Assembly: GCA_934675115.1 (NCBI GenBank)
Contig: CAKUPH010000089.1
Location: 1-8,722, forward strand
Length of the DNA: 8,722 nucleotides
Direction: 5' to 3'
Source of the DNA: an uncultured Oscillospiraceae bacterium
GTDB lineage: Bacteria > Bacillota > Clostridia > Oscillospirales > Oscillospiraceae
The notes below the pieces were generated by a model. The model ran no database searches. It was not told the DNA's origin and saw nothing but the letters and a program-made list of their open reading frames with translations. Shown here piece after piece: positions 1 through 6,368 of this stretch (positions within the stretch are counted from its first letter, which is position 1; every line of letters starts with the position of its first letter). The position numbers and the translations under genes were made by a program.

Positions 1-40
1 CATATCCTTCATATCTTTTTATTCACTTGTCCAATATGTA

Positions 41-54
41 TTGTAGTCCTACAA
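41..54. repeat. 14-bp palindrome TTGTAG-TC-CTACAA
   Basis: Perfect 6-bp arms around a 2-base centre form a compact palindrome of the size bound by a dimeric repressor. It lies 30 bp upstream of the -35 box of the first gene, so it could be an operator for that promoter or for a gene beyond the left edge. There is no U-tract and the loop is too short for a terminator. Its function is not shown. Confidence 0.4.
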
Positions 55-83
55 CAGACGCCCCCCGTCCTTCAAACCCCCTC

Positions 84-112
84 TTGTCCAAATCCGCCCA
101 ATGTGGTATGAT
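84..112 (+). promoter_or_regulatory. Sigma-A-type promoter of the small protein/lysR unit
   Basis: The -35 box is TTGTCC (84-89) and the -10 box TATGAT (107-112), separated by exactly 17 bp. The bases TGG directly before the -10 give an extended -10 element. Transcription would start near 119. The leader contains a small GC hairpin (CGCGGG 129-134, CCCGCG 140-145) before the ribosome binding site AAAGGA (151-156). The rest of bases 1-165 shows no gene. Confidence 0.65.
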
Positions 113-165
113 AAATTAATACGACCGCCGCGGGGTCTGCCCGCGTCAAGAAAGGAACACCGATC

Positions 166-546
166 ATGGAACACAGCTATCTCAACGCCGGGGAGCTCGC
201 CTTCGTGCTGGACACGCTGGACGACTTCAGGGAGCGGGTCCTCCGCCTGAAGGCCCGGGCCGCCAACCCCATCGACCTGCACAACGCCGAAGCCAGCCTT
301 GCCGCTCTGGCCACCGCCGGAGAAAAGCTCAAAAACGGGCAGGAGGACTTTACCCGGGACGAGGCAAAGAATATTTACAGCGCCCTGACCAACCGCCGCC
401 GCTTCATCAACGCCATGCTGGACTCCGAAGCCATGAAGGAGGACAAGCGGGAGGACATCCAGAACGCGTGGCGGCTGTCCAACTCCGCCATCCGGAGCAT
501 CACCGCCGTCCTCGCCGAAGCGGGCATCGACGCCGCCAAGCTGTAA
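166..546 (+). CDS. Small helical protein of unknown function (126 aa)
   Basis: I do not recognise this protein. It is charged, rich in Ala, Leu, Glu, Arg and Lys, and should be almost entirely alpha-helical. It has no signal peptide, membrane segment, Cys or His pairs, or obvious catalytic motif. The basic stretch TNRRRF near residue 75 and the run KEDKRED near residue 93 separate the likely helices. The ATG start is supported by AAAGGA nine bases upstream and by a promoter ending at 112. The lysR gene begins 38 bp after its stop with no terminator between, so the two are probably co-transcribed. It is probably cytoplasmic; an accessory or binding role is possible but nothing in the sequence proves one. 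The coding call is firm because of the promoter, the ribosome binding site and codon use like its neighbours. Confidence 0.8.
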   Translation: MEHSYLNAGELAFVLDTLDDFRERVLRLKARAANPIDLHNAEASLAALATAGEKLKNGQEDFTRDEAKNIYSALTNRRRFINAMLDSEAMKEDKREDIQNAWRLSNSAIRSITAVLAEAGIDAAKL

Positions 547-584
547 GCGCAGGCCCAAAAACACGCACAACAAAGGAGGGCCTC

Positions 585-1469
585 ATGGATCTGCGACAGC
601 TTCGCTACTTCGTAGCGGTCGCCCACCTGCTGAATTTCAGCCGGGCGGCGGAATCCCTGCACATTTCCCAATCCACCCTCAGCCAGCAGATCGCCGAACT
701 GGAGGCGGAGCTGGGCGGGCCGCTGTTCCTGCGGAACAAGCGCAGCGTCCGCATCACGGGCGCCGGCATGGCCCTTCTGGAGGAGGGCGAGTCGCTGCTG
801 TATCAGTTCGACGACATGGCCCGGCGCATCAGCCAGATGAACCACGCGGAGCAGGAGGCCCAGACCCTGTCCATCGGCGTGGACACCTATGACGAGGAGC
901 TGGAACGGCTCAACGTCATCTCCGCCATTGCCGAGCTCCACCGCACCATCCCAACGGCGGTCATCAACCTGAAGACCGTCCCCTACAAAGCCTCCTCCGG
1001 CGCGCTCCGGCACCACGACATCGACGTGGGCCTGTATACCGTCCCCGCCGGAGCGGAGCAGGAGCTGACCGCTTTTTACCGGGTGCTCCAGCGGGAGCGC
1101 ATCTCCCTCATCGTCTCCAACGAGGTGATGAAAGAGCACCAGGACTGGACGGCCTCCGATATCATCCAGTCCATGACTCTTTATCTTCAGACCGGCGATG
1201 TCCGCTGGAACAGCTACTTTATCCAGACCATCCAGCGCATCTGCCCCGGCGCAAAATACGACTACGCCGACTCCTTCCAGATGATCTCCAACTACGTGGA
1301 TCTGGGCATGGGCTACTACGTGTCCACCGACGCGCTGGCCGGAAACCGCCGCCGGAAGGCGACCACAGATATCGAGATCACCGATGACCGCTTCGGCGCA
1401 TGCAACCTCGCCATCTTCGATCCAAAGGACAAAAATCCACTGCTCAGCCTGTTTCTGGAACGGCTCTGA
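585..1469 (+). CDS. LysR-family transcriptional regulator
   Basis: This 294-residue protein has the usual LysR length and layout. Residues 1-60 form the winged helix-turn-helix: it opens MDLRQLRYFVAVA, and the helix-turn-helix covers FSRAAESLHISQSTLSQQI (about 18-36), followed by the wing (PLFLRNKRSVRITGAG). A linker helix runs to about residue 85. The rest (about 92-294) is the periplasmic-binding-protein-like effector domain, with a hydrophobic strand opening at TLSIGVDTYDEE. The ATG at 585 is chosen because it starts the conserved N-terminus and follows AAAGGAGGG (572-580); the frame is open further upstream, but that part overlaps the previous gene. The gene is followed by a terminator and then by a LysR-type box before the symporter operon, so it most likely controls that operon. 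Unlike many LysR genes it is co-oriented with its presumed target rather than divergent. The effector is unknown. Confidence 0.96.
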   Translation: MDLRQLRYFVAVAHLLNFSRAAESLHISQSTLSQQIAELEAELGGPLFLRNKRSVRITGAGMALLEEGESLLYQFDDMARRISQMNHAEQEAQTLSIGVDTYDEELERLNVISAIAELHRTIPTAVINLKTVPYKASSGALRHHDIDVGLYTVPAGAEQELTAFYRVLQRERISLIVSNEVMKEHQDWTASDIIQSMTLYLQTGDVRWNSYFIQTIQRICPGAKYDYADSFQMISNYVDLGMGYYVSTDALAGNRRRKATTDIEITDDRFGACNLAIFDPKDKNPLLSLFLERL

Positions 1470-1501
1470 GCCCGTCGGACACACAAAACCGCACCAGCAC
1501 G

Positions 1502-1535
1502 ATCCCGGAGAGTCCCTCTCCGGGATTGTTTATTA
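1502..1535 (+). terminator. Intrinsic terminator after lysR
   Basis: An 11-bp perfect stem (ATCCCGGAGAG 1502-1512 with CTCTCCGGGAT 1516-1526) has a 3-base loop and is followed by the T-rich tail TGTTTATTAT. It lies 33 bp after the lysR stop and separates that unit from the symporter operon. Confidence 0.88.
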
Positions 1536-1546
1536 TACACAGCAAT

Positions 1547-1607
1547 TTTCAAGTTCACAGCGTCTCTATCGTGAATTATCGCTTATTCCGATAACTTGAA
1601 ATCGGAA
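1547..1607. promoter_or_regulatory. Nested inverted repeats with a LysR-type operator
   Basis: Three inverted repeats overlap here. TTATCG (1576-1581) pairs with CGATAA (1589-1594) and contains ATC-N9-GAT (1578-1592), the classic LysR box with its T-N11-A core (T1579, A1591). TTCCGAT (1586-1592) pairs with ATCGGAA (1601-1607). A wider pair, TTTCAAGTT (1547-1555) and AACTTGAAA (1593-1601), spans both. With transcription starting near 1651, the first box is centred at about -66, the usual position of the LysR recognition site, and the second at about -54, toward the usual activation site. The natural candidate protein is the LysR regulator encoded just upstream. Confidence 0.65.
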
Positions 1608-1614
1608 ATAACCA

Positions 1615-1644
1615 TTTCACTTCCGTCCCGGGGCATGGTATCTT
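1615..1644 (+). promoter_or_regulatory. Weak, activator-type promoter of the symporter operon
   Basis: The -10 box TATCTT (1639-1644) is preceded by TGG, an extended -10. The best -35 candidate is TTTCAC (1615-1620) at 18-bp spacing, a poor match. A weak -35 just downstream of a LysR box fits an activator-dependent promoter. The predicted start is near 1651. Confidence 0.45.
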
Positions 1645-1651
1645 AATACCA

Positions 1652-1664
1652 AAGAGCAGCTCTT
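1652..1664. repeat. Palindrome AAGAGC-A-GCTCTT at the predicted transcript start
   Basis: Perfect 6-bp arms flank a single central base right at the predicted +1. It could be an operator for a repressor. Nothing in the window identifies a cognate protein. Confidence 0.35.
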
Positions 1665-1716
1665 AACCGCAACCAATCACATACAAAAAAGAGATGACTA
1701 AGGGAGGTCTTTCTAA

Positions 1717-3069
1717 ATGGCAGGAAAGCTTTCGTGGCGGGAACGGATCGCCTATACCATCGGCGGTCTCGGCCTGCAGACGGTTTATATGTTCATTACG
1801 ACCTATTTCCAGGCATTCATGACGGACACGCTGGGCATCGGCGCAGGCGCCGCCGGCATCATTCTGGTGATCGCCCGTATCTGGGACGGCATCAACGATC
1901 CCATGTGCGGCGTGCTGGCCGACAAGACCCGCACCCGCTGGGGCTCCTACCGCCCGTGGGTGGTGGGCGGCGTCATCCCCGCCGCCGTGTTCGGCGTGCT
2001 GTGCTTCTTCTCCCCCAACGCCGGCGTCACCGCCAAGATCATTTACATCGCCATCGTTTACATCTGCTTCGGCATGAGCTTCACCGCCTTTGACATGCCC
2101 TTCGGCTGTCTGGCCAACACCATGACCGAGGACTACGACGAGCGCGGCCTGCTGGGCGTGCTCCGTGAGATCGGCTCCAACGCCGGTCAGCTGGTGGCCG
2201 CTCAGGTGGGCGGCGCCATCCTCGGCGCCATCTGCGGCGTGGGCGCGTACACCTCCGGTGCCTATATGGCCGCCGCAGCCGTGCTGGGCGCCATCATGGT
2301 GGCCAGCCTGGTCTTCTGCGTCATCAACTGCAAGGAGCGCGTCCCCAATCCGGGCGACCCCATCTCCTTCAAGATGGCGTTCAAGGGACTGTTCTCCAAC
2401 AAGCATGCCCTCCAGCTGGGCGTGATCGTCTTTATGTTCATCCTGTTCCTGGCATTCCACATGGGCTGGGTCTACTACTACGCCGTGTGGTATCTGGGCA
2501 ACCCCATGCTCATCGCCCCCCTCATCACCTGCGTCACCGCCCCCGCCATCGTGGTGCTGTTCTTCACCGCCAAGATCATGCAGGCGCTGGGTAAGAAAAA
2601 CACCATCATTCTGGGCGGCGCCATCCTGATCCTGGCCGGCATCCTGTTCCTGATCGGCGGCACCAGCGTGACCATGGCCTACGCCGCCTCCATCGTGGCC
2701 GGTATCGGCCAGTCCTTCCCGCTGGCCGCCGTGTGGGCCTGCATCCCCGACGCCGCCGATGTGGGCGAGGCCGCCACCGGCATCCGGTGCCCCGGCATGC
2801 TGTTCACCTATACCTCCTTCATGCTGAAGGTGGCGGGCGCCCTGTGCGGCGGCCTTGCCTCCCTGTTTCTGGTGATCTTCGGCTATGACGGAATGGCCGC
2901 GGCCCAGACCGCCAGCTGCGTTCAGGGCATCTACTGGGTCAACGGCCTGATGGTCGCCATCCCCGGCCTGCTGATCATCCTGTGCACCCTGCCCTACAAG
3001 CTGGACCGCAAGGCCGTGCAGGAGGCCACCGCCAAGCTGCAGGCCGCCAGAGAAAAGGTCCAGAAGTAA
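1717..3069 (+). CDS. GPH-family (MelB/UidB-like) cation symporter
   Basis: This 450-residue inner-membrane carrier of the major facilitator superfamily has about twelve hydrophobic segments. It belongs to the glycoside-pentoside-hexuronide:cation symporters (TC 2.A.2). The family signature RIWDGINDPMCG (about 54-65) holds the two cation-site aspartates of MelB (D57, D61) and is followed by the basic loop DKTRTRWGSYRPW (69-81). D126 (in FDMPF) and R150 match the sugar-site D124 and R149 of MelB, and PDAADVGEAATGIRC (344-358) is the conserved second-half loop. By hand alignment the position of MelB D19 is Q21, so the substrate may not be a galactoside-like sugar. Typical role: Na+- or H+-coupled uptake of glycosides, glucuronides or other polar compounds. 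The start follows AGGGAGG (1701-1707) by nine bases. It is the first gene of the operon, 109 bp before the dehydrogenases. Family sure, substrate unknown. Confidence 0.94.
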   Translation: MAGKLSWRERIAYTIGGLGLQTVYMFITTYFQAFMTDTLGIGAGAAGIILVIARIWDGINDPMCGVLADKTRTRWGSYRPWVVGGVIPAAVFGVLCFFSPNAGVTAKIIYIAIVYICFGMSFTAFDMPFGCLANTMTEDYDERGLLGVLREIGSNAGQLVAAQVGGAILGAICGVGAYTSGAYMAAAAVLGAIMVASLVFCVINCKERVPNPGDPISFKMAFKGLFSNKHALQLGVIVFMFILFLAFHMGWVYYYAVWYLGNPMLIAPLITCVTAPAIVVLFFTAKIMQALGKKNTIILGGAILILAGILFLIGGTSVTMAYAASIVAGIGQSFPLAAVWACIPDAADVGEAATGIRCPGMLFTYTSFMLKVAGALCGGLASLFLVIFGYDGMAAAQTASCVQGIYWVNGLMVAIPGLLIILCTLPYKLDRKAVQEATAKLQAAREKVQK

Positions 3070-3085
3070 CCAATATTTATTCCGG

Positions 3086-3117
3086 GGACCGCGCCGCGCA
3101 CCGCTCCGGCGCGGTCC
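3086..3117 (+). other. Intercistronic GC-rich hairpin
   Basis: An 11-bp perfect stem (GGACCGCGCCG 3086-3096 with CGGCGCGGTCC 3107-3117) has a 10-base loop and lies 16 bp after the symporter stop. Only TT follows, so it is unlikely to be an efficient terminator. It may stabilise the upstream mRNA, or attenuate so that symporter and enzyme levels differ. The remaining bases to 3178 hold only the ribosome binding site TAGGAGGA (3163-3170). Confidence 0.6.
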
Positions 3118-3178
3118 TTCCGCACTGCCGCACACAGGCGGCGCACGCATACCATAATACCTTAGGAGGATAACGAAA

Positions 3179-4210
3179 ATGAGACAGGAACCGATCAGAG
3201 CCGTCGCCCTCGGCTGCGGCCGGATGGGCCGGCTGGGCATCCAGCTGATGCATAAAAAGGGCATCCGCATCGTGGGCGCGGTGGACACCAACCCCGCCCT
3301 GCTGGGGCAGGACGTGGGTGAGTACGCCGAGCTGGGCTGCAAGCTGGGCGTGACCATCTCCGATGATCTGGAGGCTGTGCTGGACAGCTGCAGACCCGAC
3401 ATCGTCATCGCCGCACTGTTCAGCTTTGTGGACAAGTGCGAGCCGTTTTTCAACCCCGTGCTCTCCCGGGGCATCAACCTGCTGACCACCTGCGACGAGG
3501 CCCACTACTCATGGAACACCTCCCCCGCATCCACCAACCGGCTGGATAAGCTGGCCCGGGATCACGGCTGCACCATCTGCGGCTCCGGCCTGCTGGATGT
3601 ATTCTGGATGCAGCTGCCGCTGCTCATGGCCTCCGGCATGATGTCCATCACCCGAATCGAGGGCACCACCACCTTCAATACCGACGAATACGGCCCGGCG
3701 CTGGCCGAGGCCTACAACATCGGAAAAACGCCGGAGGAATTTGCCGCCCTGATGAGCGGCGCGGCCCAGCCCGACGGCTTCCTCATGCGGGCCACCAACG
3801 ATGCCATCTGCGCCCGGCTCGGCCTGACCCCCACCGGCCACAGGATCGAAATGCTCCCCTACCTCGCCCCCCGGGAGATCTACTCCACCGCACTGGGCCG
3901 CACCATCCCCGCCGGTGACCTCCGGGGCACGCAGGAGGTAGTGACCACCACCACCCAGCAGGGCATCGAGATCGTCACCTCCGACATCGGCTACGTCTAC
4001 GCCGACGGCGAGGGCGATGTGTGCACATGGAAGCTCTCCGGCCTGCCGGACGTGGAGGTCAGCGTCCCCAACCTGAATTCCTATATCTTCACCATGGGCA
4101 ATCTGGTCAACCGCATCCCGGACGTCATCCGGGCGGAGCCGGGCTTTGTGACCACCAGCGAGCTCGGCATGGCGCACTACTACGCCCACCCCATGGAGCT
4201 GTATCTTTAA
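3179..4210 (+). CDS. NAD(P)-dependent dehydrogenase, diaminopentanoate-dehydrogenase-like, paralogue 1
   Basis: This 343-residue cytoplasmic oxidoreductase has an N-terminal Rossmann domain of the dihydrodipicolinate-reductase type and the C-terminal domain seen in 2,4-diaminopentanoate dehydrogenase (oxidative deamination of 2,4-diaminopentanoate with NAD(P)). The nucleotide loop is GCGRMG (12-17), and D36 ends the second strand (VGAVDTNP). The C-terminal signature VNRIPDVIRAEPGFVTT covers 310-326. It is the most diverged of the three tandem copies: it has DEAHYSWNTSP (106-116) where the others have a GE..(W)PWT..PELTRE block, and it lacks the CxPGDxNGxLC stretch of the other two. The loop after strand GSG reads LLDVFW (138-143), not the GxNPGF I remember for true diaminopentanoate dehydrogenases, so the substrate is probably different. 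The start follows TAGGAGGA by eight bases, and the next gene begins 17 bp downstream. Family firm, reaction unproven. Confidence 0.88.
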   Translation: MRQEPIRAVALGCGRMGRLGIQLMHKKGIRIVGAVDTNPALLGQDVGEYAELGCKLGVTISDDLEAVLDSCRPDIVIAALFSFVDKCEPFFNPVLSRGINLLTTCDEAHYSWNTSPASTNRLDKLARDHGCTICGSGLLDVFWMQLPLLMASGMMSITRIEGTTTFNTDEYGPALAEAYNIGKTPEEFAALMSGAAQPDGFLMRATNDAICARLGLTPTGHRIEMLPYLAPREIYSTALGRTIPAGDLRGTQEVVTTTTQQGIEIVTSDIGYVYADGEGDVCTWKLSGLPDVEVSVPNLNSYIFTMGNLVNRIPDVIRAEPGFVTTSELGMAHYYAHPMELYL

Positions 4211-4227
4211 AAAAGGAGGATCTCCAC

Positions 4228-5274
4228 ATGGACAGACCGGTAAAGATCGCCCACTTCGGCGTGGGCCGGATGGGGCGGATGATCACCCAGTACGAGCTGG
4301 ACAAACAGGGCGGCATCGTCGCCGCCTTTGACACCAACCCCGAGCTGATCGGCCGGGATCTTGGCGAGATCCTCAGTCTTGCCTCCCTCGGCGTGGCCGT
4401 CTCCCCCATGGATGACGCCGCCCGTGTGCTGGCCGAAACGAAGCCCGATATCTGCACCGTTTCCACCAAGGGAACACTGGCGGAAATGCGGGACATCATG
4501 GAGACCTGCTGCCGCGCCGGAGCCAACGTGGTCACCATCGGCGAGTGCGCCGCGTGGCCGTGGACCACGGAGCCGGAGCTGACCCGGGAGTTGGACGCGC
4601 TGGCCAAGGAATGCGGCGTGACCATCAGCGCCAGCGGCTACCCCGACATCTTCTGGCAGAACCTCGTCCTCACGCTGGCCGGGGCACAGGAGAAGATCAC
4701 CCGCATCCACGGCACCGTCACCTACAACGTGGAGCAGTACGGCCCCCACTTCATCGTGGGCCACGGCGTCGGCCTGAGCCAACAGGCGTTTGACGAAAAA
4801 TTTCAGGAGAAAAACGCCCCCGGCGGCTACGGAGCCAACTGCATGCCCGGCGACCCCAACGGCTGGCTGTGCAATGCGCTGGGCCTCACCGTCACGGAGC
4901 AGGTCATGCGCAACGTTCCCCGCCTGTCCGACAAGGCGGTGTGGTGCGAAAGCTACGGCCGGGACATTCTGCCCGGTCAGGTGCTGGGCACCGCCAACGT
5001 GGTCTCTACGCAGACAGAAGAGGGCATCACCGTGGAGATGGAGGTGTGCGGCAAGATCTACGCTCCCGGCGAAACGGACGCCCTCACCTGGGAGTTTGAG
5101 GGTGTCCCCGGCCTGAAGATCGTCGTCGCGGAGCCGGACACGCCGGTGTTCACCGCCGCCTCCCCGGTCAACCGCATTCCTCAGGTCATCAATGCCCGGC
5201 CCGGATACGTGACCACCAACGAGCTTCCCATCGCGCCCTATCTGGTGAAGCCCATGAACGAATATGTGAATTGA
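4228..5274 (+). CDS. NAD(P)-dependent dehydrogenase, diaminopentanoate-dehydrogenase-like, paralogue 2
   Basis: This 348-residue protein has the same two-domain architecture as its neighbours. GVGRMG (11-16) is the nucleotide loop and D35 (AAFDTNP) the acidic residue at the end of strand 2, which usually favours NAD. Further landmarks are TIGECAAWPWTTEPELTRELD (starting at 103), ASGYPDIFW (135-143), CMPGDPNGWLC (205-215) and VNRIPQVINARPGYVTT (314-330). By eye it is clearly closer to paralogue 3 than to paralogue 1, so the 2/3 split looks like the later duplication. The ATG at 4228 is preferred over longer in-frame extensions because AAGGAGGA (4213-4220) sits seven bases before it and upstream codons would overlap the previous gene. 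Only ten bases separate its stop from the next ATG, so translation is probably coupled. Expected reaction type: NAD(P)-linked oxidation of an amine, or reduction of an imine; the substrate is unknown. Confidence 0.9.
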   Translation: MDRPVKIAHFGVGRMGRMITQYELDKQGGIVAAFDTNPELIGRDLGEILSLASLGVAVSPMDDAARVLAETKPDICTVSTKGTLAEMRDIMETCCRAGANVVTIGECAAWPWTTEPELTRELDALAKECGVTISASGYPDIFWQNLVLTLAGAQEKITRIHGTVTYNVEQYGPHFIVGHGVGLSQQAFDEKFQEKNAPGGYGANCMPGDPNGWLCNALGLTVTEQVMRNVPRLSDKAVWCESYGRDILPGQVLGTANVVSTQTEEGITVEMEVCGKIYAPGETDALTWEFEGVPGLKIVVAEPDTPVFTAASPVNRIPQVINARPGYVTTNELPIAPYLVKPMNEYVN

Positions 5275-5284
5275 GGTGCTTAGA

Positions 5285-6346
5285 ATGGATCGGAACGTCA
5301 GGATCGTACAGTGGGGCATCGGCAAAATGGGTCGTCTCATGGCGCGCTATGCCGTGGAGCACGGCGGCGAACTGGTGGGCGGCATCGTCCACAGTGAAAA
5401 GGACGCCGGGCAGGACGTGGGCGTCATAGCCGGCATGGCCCCGCTCGGCGTGCTGACTGTAACGGCAGAGCACGCCCGGGAGCTGCTCACCGAGCAGAAG
5501 CCGGATATCGTCCTCATCGCCACCCGGGGCAGCATGGCCGACCTGCGGGAGCCGCTGCTCACCTGCGCCGCCTGCGGCTGCAACGCCCTCACCATCGGCG
5601 AGCAGGCCCTCTGGCCCTGGACGGAGGCCCCGGAGCTGACGCGCGAGATCGACAAGGCTTTCCAAAAGGCGGGCGTCACCTGTTCCGCCAGCGGCTGCCC
5701 GGAGATCATGTGGGGCACGCTGGCCTCCACGCTGGCCGGCGGCTGCGCCCGGCTGGACCGGCTCCAGGTCACCGGCATCCTGAACCTGGAGGACTACGGC
5801 CGCCTTGAATTTCTGTATGAAAACCACGGTGTCGGCCTGACCGTAGAGGAATTCCAGGAAAAGTTCTGCGCCCACGACGGCGAGCCGCTGGAAGACGGCC
5901 ACGCCCCCTGCTATCCCGGCGACCAGAACGGCTTCCTGTGCCGCTACATGGACCTGCACATCACCCGGCAGTACGCCAAAAACGAGCCGTTCACCTATCA
6001 CGAGGACATCCGCTCCGAAAATCTGGACCAGGTCATTCCGGCTGGCCGCGTCATCGGCGCCCGGAAGATCGTGGTCAGCGAAACGGAGGAGGGCGTCACC
6101 GTGGAGTTCGGCCTTGCCGGAAAGGTCTATACGCCGGAGGACTATGACCATTACGAGATCTCCGTCTTCGGTGAACCCAACACCAACATTATAATGAACT
6201 CCCCTGACACGCCGGTGTTCACCTGCGCCACGCCGGTCAACCGCATTCCGGACGTCATCAACGCCCGTCCCGGCTTTGTCACCACCGAGGAATTCCCCCG
6301 CAACCTGTATCGGTCCAGACCGCTGAATGAGTACGTTCTGGACTGA
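5285..6346 (+). CDS. NAD(P)-dependent dehydrogenase, diaminopentanoate-dehydrogenase-like, paralogue 3
   Basis: This 353-residue protein is the third tandem copy. The nucleotide loop GIGKMG (11-16) is intact, but the residue aligned with D35/D36 of the other copies is V35, followed by H36 and S37 (GGIVHSEKD). The cofactor-specificity position has therefore changed, perhaps toward NADP. It keeps TIGEQALWPWTEAPELTRE (starting at 103), ASGCPEIMW (135-143), CYPGDQNGFLC (209-219) and VNRIPDVINARPGFVTT (318-334). I place the start at the ATG at 5285: GAGGTG (5273-5278), which overlaps the previous stop codon, lies six bases upstream. An in-frame GTG at 5276 would add three residues but sits inside that ribosome binding site. 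The C-terminus RPLNEYVLD matches KPMNEYVN of paralogue 2, so the gene is intact. The substrate is unknown. Confidence 0.9.
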   Translation: MDRNVRIVQWGIGKMGRLMARYAVEHGGELVGGIVHSEKDAGQDVGVIAGMAPLGVLTVTAEHARELLTEQKPDIVLIATRGSMADLREPLLTCAACGCNALTIGEQALWPWTEAPELTREIDKAFQKAGVTCSASGCPEIMWGTLASTLAGGCARLDRLQVTGILNLEDYGRLEFLYENHGVGLTVEEFQEKFCAHDGEPLEDGHAPCYPGDQNGFLCRYMDLHITRQYAKNEPFTYHEDIRSENLDQVIPAGRVIGARKIVVSETEEGVTVEFGLAGKVYTPEDYDHYEISVFGEPNTNIIMNSPDTPVFTCATPVNRIPDVINARPGFVTTEEFPRNLYRSRPLNEYVLD

Positions 6347-6368
6347 CTGAGAAAGGAAAGATCATCCC

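Noticed and set aside
1..12. Start of a divergent minus-strand gene (ATG complement at 10-12, reading MKDM off the edge)
   Set aside because: Only four codons are visible, and there is no ribosome binding site or good minus-strand promoter before it.
1384..1599. Short + strand open frames running out of lysR across the terminator
   Set aside because: They overlap the lysR 3' end in other frames, cross the terminator hairpin, and lack a convincing ribosome binding site.
3130..3158. Internal promoter before paralogue 1 with -10 CATAAT (3153-3158)
   Set aside because: No acceptable -35 box lies 16-18 bp upstream and the surroundings are GC-rich.
1663..3489. A 608-codon open frame on the minus strand opposite the symporter
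   Set aside because: It is low-complexity (His, Gly, Asp, Ala-rich), as expected from the antisense of GC-rich genes, spans the operon promoter and an intergenic hairpin, and covers a clear GPH symporter on the other strand.
5276..5284. GTG at 5276 as start of paralogue 3
   Set aside because: It lies within the ribosome binding site GAGGTG that serves the ATG at 5285, and the added residues are not family-conserved.
3179..6346. Ornithine-fermentation pathway (ord-type genes)
   Set aside because: The family matches, but the partner genes are missing, there are three copies, and the active-site loop differs from what I remember of true diaminopentanoate dehydrogenases. I therefore gave no ord symbol.
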